Origin: Bacillota bacterium
GTDB taxonomy: Bacteria; Bacillota; Clostridia; Lachnospirales; Cellulosilyticaceae
Assembly (NCBI GenBank): GCA_023415525.1
Contig: JAEZKI010000075.1
Location: forward strand, 1-6,653
Reading direction: 5' to 3'
DNA length: 6,653 nt
Shown here in pieces: positions 1-4,316 of this stretch (within the stretch, counting starts at the first letter, position 1; every line of letters starts with the position of its first letter). A program made the translations under genes and the position numbers. The notes under the pieces are model-generated. The model had not been told where the DNA came from. It searched no databases and saw only the letters and a list, made by a program, of their open reading frames with translations.

Positions 1-129
1 ATATAAGGCCCTATATAACACCAATTTTTCCTGAGTTTCTGAATGGGTAACTAGATCGAGCATTAAGTAATAATCTCCCTTAAAATGCCTAAATAACTTC
101 CCCTTAGCTGATGTAATATCATCTCTCAT
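1..129 (-). CDS. DUF1653 family protein, N-terminal part (3' end outside window)
   Basis: The 43 codons visible translate from ATG at 129 with no stop before the window edge. The segment GKLFRHFKGDYYLMLDL followed by HSETQEKLVLYRALY matches the start of the small DUF1653 family, which typically reads G-x-Y-R-H-F-K-G-x-Y-Y followed by H-S-E-T-x-E-x-x-V-x-Y-x-A-L-Y. These are usually short soluble proteins of roughly 70 residues and unknown biochemical role, so just over half is probably visible. A purine-rich Shine-Dalgarno run (GAGGAGAGGAAG) lies directly upstream and supports this start. The upstream DUF1858 gene is separated from it by a strong hairpin terminator that ends only about 25 bases before the ATG, so expression may rely on readthrough or a promoter I cannot see. 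The family call is from recognised sequence pattern; no function is inferred. Confidence 0.8.
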   Translation of the reverse strand, partial: MRDDITSAKGKLFRHFKGDYYLMLDLVTHSETQEKLVLYRALY

Positions 130-154
130 CTTTTGCTTCCTCTCCTCTTATTAG

Positions 155-196
155 CAAAAAGAAGCCTCTTAAGATTTTAATCTCTTAATGGCTTCT
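155..196 (-). terminator. Rho-independent terminator after the DUF1858 gene
   Basis: On the minus strand AGAAGCC (196-190) pairs with GGCTTCT (166-160). A small internal loop leads to a second 6-bp stem (TTAAGA 183-188 with TCTTAA 169-174) and an 8-base loop. Five or six U's (155-160) follow directly. It starts about 18 bases after the stop codon of the DUF1858 gene, as expected for its terminator. Confidence 0.85.
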
Positions 197-213
197 CTCT
201 ACTTCTCTTCTTT

Positions 214-411
214 TTATGCTTCTGTAGCTACTTTATTTAAAGCTTCAATAAGTGCTGGAATATCCATACCATGTGCATTTGCACCTTGTTCGATTGTTTC
301 AAAGTGTGCGGCTGCACAACCAAGGCATCCCATACCAAATGCTGCAAAAACACCTGCTGCTGCTGGATATTTTTCTACTACTTCCATAATTCCCATTTCT
401 TTTGTAATCAT
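214..411 (-). CDS. DUF1858 domain protein, CxxC redox-type (65 aa)
   Basis: This is a 65-residue protein made of one DUF1858 domain, the small helical domain also described as the hybrid-cluster-protein-associated redox disulfide domain. The family signature is visible: an N-terminal ITKEMGIMEVVEKYP segment, an Ala/Gly/Phe-rich helix (residues 18-28), the Cys29-Leu-Gly-Cys32 pair, then HFETIEQGANAHGMD and a C-terminal helix ending ALIEALNKV. The CxxC pair suggests a redox-active disulfide or metal-binding role, but no reaction is established. I chose ATG at 411 because AAGGAG (420-425) sits 8 bases upstream. An in-frame GTG at 453 would add 14 residues with no family similarity and no good ribosome site. 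No hybrid cluster protein gene is in the window, so the partner is unknown. It is monocistronic by the look of the terminators on both sides. Confidence 0.88.
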   Translation of the reverse strand: MITKEMGIMEVVEKYPAAAGVFAAFGMGCLGCAAAHFETIEQGANAHGMDIPALIEALNKVATEA

Positions 412-419
412 TTTAGGTT

Positions 420-425
420 CTCCTT
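420..425 (-). promoter_or_regulatory. Ribosome binding site that fixes the DUF1858 start
   Basis: AAGGAG on the minus strand lies 8 bases before ATG at 411. It decides between this ATG and the in-frame GTG at 453. Confidence 0.8.
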
Positions 426-474
426 CTTTAATAAGTAAATGTCTATTTTTCACTCTTAATCTAGTCTTTCCCTT

Positions 475-491
475 CCTAAGCTTAGGTTATA
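475..491 (-). promoter_or_regulatory. Possible promoter -10 with an overlapping palindrome, upstream of the DUF1858 gene
   Basis: On the minus strand TATAAC (491-486) matches five of six bases of a -10 box. It runs straight into the perfect 12-base palindrome CCTAAGCTTAGG (486-475), where transcription would start. I see no convincing -35 box. The palindrome could be an operator for a dimeric regulator, or chance. The gene must have a promoter in this 117-base interval, since a strong terminator lies at 529-553. Confidence 0.3.
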
Positions 492-528
492 CTTGCTGAA
501 AGGTTTTCTCTATTGGCATAGAGATAGT

Positions 529-553
529 AAAAAACACCCAATTGCTTGGGTGT
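529..553 (-). terminator. Strong Rho-independent terminator after the PBECR-like gene and the 562-654 element
   Basis: On the minus strand ACACCCAA (553-546) pairs perfectly with TTGGGTGT (541-534) across a 4-base loop, followed by six T's (534-529, the first in the stem). The plus strand lacks a matching T run, so it acts on minus-strand transcripts. It lies 8 bases after the 562-654 element. Confidence 0.92.
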
Positions 554-561
554 CTTGTTCA

Positions 562-654
562 AAATAATAATTTGGCAAGCCGGCGTATCTTGCATCTCTA
601 ATCACTTCCAAAAGCAATGCGTGGGGAGCCCTTTCCCACCTCAAATTATTATTT
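562..654 (-). ncRNA. Candidate structured RNA or small palindromic element bounded by perfect 13-bp inverted repeats
   Basis: AAATAATAATTTG (562-574) and CAAATTATTATTT (642-654) are exact inverted copies around a 67-base GC-richer interior. Read on the minus strand the interior can fold further: GTGGG with CCCAC near its 5' side, then GCATT with GATGC enclosing a small GCTT/AAGT hairpin, then a GCCGGC palindrome. The result is a multi-branched shape on a long closing stem, followed after 8 bases by a strong terminator. It lies between the stop of the PBECR-like gene and the DUF1858 gene. It has no open reading frame worth calling. I do not recognise a known riboswitch, SRP RNA or 6S RNA in it. 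It could be a structured 3' UTR, an independent small RNA, a leader for the DUF1858 gene, or a tiny non-autonomous mobile element. I see no target-site duplication. Strand is assigned from the terminator. Confidence 0.4.
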
Positions 655-674
655 CTACATACTATTTCTATACA

Positions 675-1097
675 CTAATTATACTGCACATCTGCATACT
701 CGTCAATGCTATTTTCTTTAAATCGTCCACTAAAAATACGATTTTCTAATTTACTTGATGTAATAGGATAAAAGGAGGCCACATAGATATAATCCTCATC
801 TAAATCTACTTCCAATGCTACTAATAAGTTTTTATCTATTTTTTTTACCAGTTCTAAACTCTTACCTACCTTCTTTGGATGAGCCCCTATATATTCTGGA
901 TTGGCAATAATATCCTCAATATAGTCCTCCATGTGAGCCATAATATATTTGCCTAAATCTCTGCCATGCTTACGCATGACATGGCGAGCTACTCCTGGAG
1001 CCATGTATACCTTTCCACTAAAAGGAAAATTACCCAAGTTGGCTATTTCACTTTTTATGAAACCTACTACATTGCATTCATCCTTAGGTACTTTCAT
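675..1097 (-). CDS. PBECR-like (Barnase-EndoU-ColicinE5/D-RelE-like fold) putative nuclease domain protein
   Basis: This 140-residue soluble protein has no signal peptide or membrane segment. It resembles the PBECR domains first described as toxin-like RNase-fold modules fused to phage proteins. The visible pattern is SGKVYMAPGVARHVMRKHG (residues 27-45, with His39 and His44), then a helix and ANPEYIGAHPK (65-75), a strand NLLVALEVDLD (90-100), YIYVASFYPITSSKLENR (103-120) and a final SGRF with Arg125. His, Ser/Thr and Arg at these places are plausible active-site residues, but that is inference. The gene stands alone, with no phage head-morphogenesis gene or evident immunity gene beside it. 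ATG at 1097 follows AGGAGG with a short 4-base spacer. It has its own likely promoter at 1175-1203, an unusual repeat-bearing leader, and a terminator at 529-553. Family assignment is moderately sure; nuclease activity is not shown. Confidence 0.6.
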   Translation of the reverse strand: MKVPKDECNVVGFIKSEIANLGNFPFSGKVYMAPGVARHVMRKHGRDLGKYIMAHMEDYIEDIIANPEYIGAHPKKVGKSLELVKKIDKNLLVALEVDLDEDYIYVASFYPITSSKLENRIFSGRFKENSIDEYADVQYN

Positions 1098-1104
1098 AGG
1101 CCCT

Positions 1105-1128
1105 CCTAAATGTGTGTCTTTCTTTAGG
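1105..1128 (-). promoter_or_regulatory. Inverted repeat that could mask the ribosome site of the PBECR-like gene
   Basis: On the minus strand CCTAAA (1128-1123) is complementary to TTTAGG (1110-1105) across a 12-base loop. The 3' arm overlaps the AGGAGG ribosome site. The stem is short and AU-rich, so any effect on translation would be modest. Confidence 0.3.
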
Positions 1129-1171
1129 TACTGGTGTTGTTTTTATCGTAGATACTGGTGTTGTTCTTATC
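1129..1171 (-). repeat. Two tandem 19-base direct repeats in the leader of the PBECR-like gene
   Basis: On the minus strand GATAAGAACAACACCAGTA (1171-1153) and GATAAAAACAACACCAGTA (1147-1129) agree at 18 of 19 positions, with a 24-base period. They begin 3 bases downstream of a perfect TATAAT and end where the RBS-masking inverted repeat begins. This position suits a repressor operator with two sites on nearly the same DNA face, or an RNA-binding leader. They could also be a local duplication. Confidence 0.75.
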
Positions 1172-1174
1172 TTT

Positions 1175-1203
1175 ATTATACTCCTTTTTATTCCCTTTGT
1201 GTT
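1175..1203 (-). promoter_or_regulatory. Likely sigma-A promoter for the PBECR-like gene
   Basis: On the minus strand a perfect TATAAT (1180-1175) lies 17 bases after AACACA (1203-1198), which matches only the last three bases of TTGACA. Initiation would fall around 1166-1169, inside the first direct repeat. The weak -35 hints at a factor-dependent or modest promoter. Confidence 0.55.
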
Positions 1204-1235
1204 ACTATTTTCCTAAATTTTCTTATCCACCTCAT

Positions 1236-1254
1236 AAAAATAAGACAGCCTATT
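1236..1254 (-). terminator. Weak possible terminator after the thioesterase gene
   Basis: On the minus strand AATAGG (1254-1249) can pair with CTTATT (1244-1239), with one G-U pair, across CTGT. A short run of T's follows. The stem is weak and AT-rich. Its place 13 bases after the stop codon is what one would expect. Confidence 0.35.
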
Positions 1255-1267
1255 TGTTCCTAAAAGA

Positions 1268-1672
1268 CTATAAATCAATAGCTACTTCTTTTTTGTAACC
1301 ATTGACTACCATATGGGCTACATTGTTACCTAACTCATCCGTGATAATCACTTCATACACACTAATACGCTTACTATCAGAAAGCTGATTAGCCTCTGCT
1401 AAAAGCTTCTTACCTTTTGTTACACTAATAAAAGAGATACTATTATTAAGAGAGACAGTAAGCTGTCCACTTATATTGGCTGCTACGGCAAAAGCAAAGT
1501 CTCCTAATGTAAAAATAGCACCACCTTGTACTGTTCCTCCTGCATTATAATGTTTTTCTTTAAGCTCCATTGAGCAAAGGGCTTTACCTTCTTCTGCCCA
1601 CTCAATTTCTATACCTGTTTCACTGGCAAAATGATCGTTTTTAAAAAATTCTCTTACTTTTTCAATGTCCAT
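1268..1672 (-). CDS. PaaI-like hotdog-fold thioesterase (134 aa)
   Basis: This protein belongs to the PaaI/YdiI-type hotdog family, which hydrolyses acyl-CoA or related thioesters in the cytoplasm as small homo-oligomers. The core signature is at residues 40-66: KHYNAGGTVQGGAIFTLGD, with Asn43, Gly46, the Gly50-Gly51 turn and Asp58, the usual catalytic acid on the long hotdog helix. A strand segment NNSISFISVTKGKKLLAEA (76-94) and a C-terminal VYEVIITDELGNNVA (105-119) complete the fold. Many relatives have His where this one has Gln49 (VQGG rather than VHGG). The length is normal. ATG at 1672 is chosen because AAGGAGG (1679-1685) precedes it by 6 bases. The frame stays open upstream to 1744, but those 24 residues are basic and low-complexity with no family similarity. 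The gene lies 98 bases after the DUF523 gene and may share its transcript. The natural substrate is unknown. Confidence 0.88.
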   Translation of the reverse strand: MDIEKVREFFKNDHFASETGIEIEWAEEGKALCSMELKEKHYNAGGTVQGGAIFTLGDFAFAVAANISGQLTVSLNNSISFISVTKGKKLLAEANQLSDSKRISVYEVIITDELGNNVAHMVVNGYKKEVAIDL

Positions 1673-1678
1673 ATTACT

Positions 1679-1685
1679 CCTCCTT
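1679..1685 (-). promoter_or_regulatory. Ribosome binding site that fixes the thioesterase start
   Basis: AAGGAGG on the minus strand lies 6 bases before ATG at 1672. This rules against the upstream in-frame starts at 1744 and 1729. Confidence 0.85.
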
Positions 1686-1719
1686 ACTGATCTTTTTTTA
1701 TTTTGTCCATTTCTCCTTG

Positions 1720-1745
1720 ATTGGCTCATCAAAGTCTTAGCCAAT
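1720..1745 (-). repeat. Inverted repeat between the DUF523 and thioesterase genes
   Basis: On the minus strand ATTGGCT (1745-1739) and AGCCAAT (1726-1720) are exact inverted copies around a 12-base loop. No T run follows, so it is not a normal terminator. It could be an mRNA processing or stability hairpin between two cotranscribed genes, or an operator. It could also be chance. Confidence 0.35.
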
Positions 1746-1770
1746 AATTGTATACTGTCTTTTGGGTGTG

Positions 1771-2226
1771 TTAGTCTTGTCTGTTAAGATATTCTTTAAG
1801 GGCTTCTATCTGACTTTCTCCAAAAACAGGTATGCCATTTTTATCTAAATAGTCAGCTGTCATACCATTGCCAGCTATCTTTTTTCCAGAAAAACTCCCA
1901 TCATAAATGGTCCCAAATCCACAGGAAGGACTATTTTCTTTTAGAAGCGCTACTTTGCAGTCTAAGAGTTGTGCTACTCTTAATGTCTCTTGGGCCCCTT
2001 TTATAAATGCAGCTGTGACCTCTTTACCTGAACGCATCATTGCTTTTTGCTCTATGCCCACTAGTTCAACAGGCTCTCTTGGTGTTGTCAAGCCTCCTAG
2101 CTGTTCAGGGCATACAGGAATAAGTGTATAGTGCTCTCTAAGTTTTAAAACTTCCTCTGTTAAATTCTGAGTACCATTGTACTTACAGCAAACACCTAAT
2201 AGACATGCGCTTACTAAAATATTCAT
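1771..2226 (-). CDS. DUF523 family protein, TudS-like [4Fe-4S] desulfurase homologue (151 aa)
   Basis: Full-length DUF523 protein of normal size. The family hallmarks are all visible: MNILVSACLLGVCCKYNG at the N-terminus, VCPEQLGGLTTPREP (38-52), KVALLKENSPSCGFGTIYDG (91-110), a Gly/Thr-rich GNGMTADYL (119-127), and GIPVFGES near the end. The best-studied member, TudS, removes sulfur from 2-thiouracil with a [4Fe-4S] cluster held by three cysteines. The three conserved positions here are Cys8, Cys39 and Cys102, so a cluster with one open iron site is likely. Cys13, Cys14 and Cys90 are extra. Whether this protein acts on thiouracil, a thiolated nucleoside, or something else cannot be told from sequence. 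GGAGG (2234-2238) lies 7 bases before the ATG. The gene follows the transporter terminator, so it should have its own promoter in 2239-2383, but I see no clear one there. It probably leads a two-gene transcript with the thioesterase. Confidence 0.9.
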   Translation of the reverse strand: MNILVSACLLGVCCKYNGTQNLTEEVLKLREHYTLIPVCPEQLGGLTTPREPVELVGIEQKAMMRSGKEVTAAFIKGAQETLRVAQLLDCKVALLKENSPSCGFGTIYDGSFSGKKIAGNGMTADYLDKNGIPVFGESQIEALKEYLNRQD

Positions 2227-2337
2227 TTCCCAACCTCCATCTATCTTATACTAGCTTGAATTAAACAGTTTACTTTATTACTCCTTATTATTCTACTCTA
2301 TTTGACCTAATAAATCTCTAGTTTTTCTTTTTTATTT

Positions 2338-2358
2338 AAATAATAAATTTCAGGTGGG
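2338..2358. repeat. Second copy of a motif found at the edge of the 562-654 element
   Basis: On the plus strand, AAATAATAAATTT followed by CAGGTGGG resembles the minus strand of 635-654 (AAATAATAATTTGAGGTGGG), with one mismatch and one inserted base. Both copies lie between genes near a terminator, in opposite orientation. The rest of the 93-base element is not present here. The AT-rich half could match by chance; the GGTGGG half makes it a little more notable. Confidence 0.3.
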
Positions 2359-2383
2359 CCACAAGCCATGCTAAAGCCCTATA

Positions 2384-2425
2384 GAAAAGACTCTCCTTTT
2401 TAGCCTAATAGACTAGAAAGGAGAG
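2384..2425 (-). terminator. Rho-independent terminator of the transporter operon
   Basis: On the minus strand CTCTCCTTT (2425-2417) pairs with AAAGGAGAG (2399-2391), a 9-bp stem with a 17-base loop that may pair further. TCTTTTC follows. It lies 5 bases after the stop codon of the adaptor gene. The T run is imperfect but the stem is strong. Confidence 0.8.
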
Positions 2426-2430
2426 CCCTT

Positions 2431-3582
2431 TTACTTCAGTATTTTTACATCCACACCATAACCTGGCCTTACATAATTCTTTTCATCCTCTAAAGTAATA
2501 TCAGCCTTTATAATGGTTTCACCACTCTCTTCTATGGCTTTGTGAGCTATACGGCTGATTTTTCCTTTGAGAATCTGTCCTTCATCTGCATAACATTTTA
2601 TTTCTGCTTCACTACCTAATTTCACATCTTTTATAAAGGTCTCTGGTATATCTACTGTTGCTACAAGACTCCTTTCATCTGCTAACTTCATGACTGGCTC
2701 TGAGCGATCTGTCCCTAGGAGACCACCTTCTCTTACACTTAAGGTATCAATAATGCTATCTGTTTCTGCTATAATATCTTTCCCTTTTATGTAGGACTTA
2801 TCTAACCTACTCTTCATCTCATCTAGCTCGGCTTCTGCCATGCTTATTTTAATAAGTATTTCATCTACGCTTCTTTTATTGGCATGAGAGGTATTACTTA
2901 GTTGCGTTTCTTTTACCTTTAAGCTAGCTTGTAAGGCATCAATATCTAACTGCTTAGCCGTCTTAGATTTGTCTAAATTGGCCAGAGCGTCCTTTAATGC
3001 TTTCTCTTTTGTTTGAATGGCTAGCTTGGCTTCTTCCACTTCATTTTTTGAAATACTTTCTGCTGCATAAAGCTGTTCTAGTACTTCATAGTCCTTCTTG
3101 GCTTTACTTAGGACTCTTTCTGCTTCGGCAATCTGTTCCTTTTGCATCTTCAAATCAGGGTCTGTCTCTTCTTGTAATAAGCGCTGTTTAAGGAGGAGTT
3201 CTCCTTTAATCTTACTGGCCTCTACTCCTGTTGGGTCTAAGGTTTTTTCAAACTCACCTAATTGTACTTTTAAGAGTTCTATTTCCTTTTCTTTTTTTAG
3301 AATACTGGTTTCATAGTTTTTAATATTTAAGGTAAGTAGTTTACCTCCCTTTTTAACACTATCCCCCTCTTTCACATGGACTTCTTCTATAATAGCTGGA
3401 AAATCAATATAAATCTCTTTAGTCTCATTGGCTGTGATTTCTCCAAATACATCTATTCCATCTTGTCCTTGAACCTCAACCATCTCTGTTGTCATTTCTT
3501 CACTGATGGCCTCTTCACTTTTATTACATCCTACAACAAGTAAAGCAACCATAATAAATGTTAAAAATTTTAACTTTCTCAT
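2431..3582 (-). CDS. HlyD/MacA-type membrane-fusion adaptor lipoprotein of an ABC transporter (383 aa)
   Basis: This is a periplasmic-adaptor-type protein that, in a Gram-positive cell, should sit on the outer face of the membrane and dock on the permease encoded upstream. Residues 1-18 form a signal peptide with a lipobox ending Leu-Val-Val-Gly-Cys19, so it is predicted to be lipid-anchored. Residues 57-88 (EIYIDFPAIIEEVHVKEGDSVKKGGKLLTL) are the first biotinyl-lipoyl half. Residues about 90-260 are heptad-rich and highly charged, a long coiled-coil hairpin. The second lipoyl half and beta-barrel follow, with ETDSIIDTLSVREGGLLG (273-290), VATVDIPETFIKDVKLGSEAEI (307-328) and a C-terminal RPGYGVDVKI. 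Length is in the usual range. It is the last gene of the operon, 48 bases after the ATPase gene. A modest AAGGGG ribosome site precedes the ATG. No TolC-like partner is expected or seen. Confidence 0.9.
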   Translation of the reverse strand: MRKLKFLTFIMVALLVVGCNKSEEAISEEMTTEMVEVQGQDGIDVFGEITANETKEIYIDFPAIIEEVHVKEGDSVKKGGKLLTLNIKNYETSILKKEKEIELLKVQLGEFEKTLDPTGVEASKIKGELLLKQRLLQEETDPDLKMQKEQIAEAERVLSKAKKDYEVLEQLYAAESISKNEVEEAKLAIQTKEKALKDALANLDKSKTAKQLDIDALQASLKVKETQLSNTSHANKRSVDEILIKISMAEAELDEMKSRLDKSYIKGKDIIAETDSIIDTLSVREGGLLGTDRSEPVMKLADERSLVATVDIPETFIKDVKLGSEAEIKCYADEGQILKGKISRIAHKAIEESGETIIKADITLEDEKNYVRPGYGVDVKILK

Positions 3583-3631
3583 TTCTTTTCCCCTTTTTTT
3601 ATGAAGCTACCTTTCTGGCAACTTGCTCCTA

Positions 3632-4303
3632 TTAACAAATGTGACCATCTCTTACTTTAATAAGGTCCGTACCATACTCAGCAGATTCTTTGGAGTGTGT
3701 CACTTGAATAATGGTTCTGTTTTGTTCTCTATTAATACGCTGTAAAAGCTCCATAATTTCCATTCCTGTTTTACTATCTAGATTTCCAATAGGCTCGTCT
3801 GCAAAAATAATATCTGGCTTATTTATAAGGGCTCTGGCTATAGCTACCCTTTGCTGTTGTCCACCTGATAGCTCTCTAGGTGTATGTTTACGCCGATCTG
3901 TTAAACCCACTATTCCTAGGATTTCTTCCAAATCTTCTTGATAGGCCTTCATCTTCTTACCATCTAATAAAATGGGTAGCATAATGTTTTCTTCCACATT
4001 GAGATTAGGAATTAAATTATAAAATTGGAAGACAAAACCGATATCCCTTCTACGCATCTTACTTTCTTCTTCATCCTTCATTTTATTAATCTCTTTTCCA
4101 TTAATAAGAATAGTCCCTGAAGTGGGTGCATCTAGCCCCCCTAAAAGATAAAGAAGCGTACTTTTACCTGACCCTGAGGGCCCCATAATGGAATAAAAAC
4201 CACCTTTTTTAATCTCTAGATTAATATCCTTTAAAATTTCTACTGTTGAATCTCCTAAGGCATAACTCTTACACAGGTCCTGGGTTTCAATTACATTTTC
4301 CAT
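3632..4303 (-). CDS. MacB/LolD-type ABC transporter ATP-binding protein (223 aa)
   Basis: This cytoplasmic ATPase powers the FtsX-type permease encoded just upstream. Every ABC motif is intact: Walker A GPSGSGKST (41-49), Q-loop Gln93 in VFQFYNLIPNL, signature LSGGQQQR (145-152), Walker B IIFADE with catalytic Glu170, D-loop GNLDS (173-177) and switch His203 in VTHS. The VFQFYNLIPNLNVEENI stretch and the length of about 220 residues are typical of the MacB/LolD/FtsE branch, whose members pair with extracellular-domain permeases. The usual ADEPTGNLDS reads ADEPIGNLDS here, with Ile172 for Thr, a minor change. The gene starts 13 bases after the permease stop, with GAGGAAA as ribosome site, so the two are surely cotranscribed. 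Members of this group export peptides, antibiotics or lipoproteins, or do mechanical work; the substrate is not evident. Confidence 0.95.
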   Translation of the reverse strand: MENVIETQDLCKSYALGDSTVEILKDINLEIKKGGFYSIMGPSGSGKSTLLYLLGGLDAPTSGTILINGKEINKMKDEEESKMRRRDIGFVFQFYNLIPNLNVEENIMLPILLDGKKMKAYQEDLEEILGIVGLTDRRKHTPRELSGGQQQRVAIARALINKPDIIFADEPIGNLDSKTGMEIMELLQRINREQNRTIIQVTHSKESAEYGTDLIKVRDGHIC

Positions 4304-4316
4304 TGGCTTTCCTCAC

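Noticed and set aside
562..654. Known riboswitch, SRP RNA or 6S RNA
   Set aside because: I could not match the conserved cores of the classes I know (SAM, THF, ZTP, fluoride, c-di-GMP, cobalamin, SRP). A covariance search is needed to exclude others.
1129..1171. Type III toxin-antitoxin RNA repeats or a CRISPR remnant
   Set aside because: There are only two copies, with a 5-base gap, no terminator between them and the gene, and no cas genes. Neither system fits.
188..1263. Plus-strand open frames at 188-499, 546-749 and 949-1263
   Set aside because: They overlap the minus-strand genes, terminators or the structured element, show no family similarity and lack good ribosome sites. They are shadows.
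1684..1710. Tiny 8-codon frame upstream of the thioesterase (MDKIKKDQ) as a leader peptide
   Set aside because: Its AAGGAG would be only 2 bases from the ATG, too close for normal initiation, and nothing else supports it.
1673..1744. N-terminal extension of the thioesterase to 1744
   Set aside because: The extra 24 residues are basic and low-complexity. The inner ATG at 1672 has an excellent ribosome site and gives the normal family length.
2239..2383. Promoter for the DUF523 gene
   Set aside because: TATAAG near 2245-2250 would start transcription inside the ribosome site, and other AT-rich hexamers lack a partner -35. No single site is convincing.
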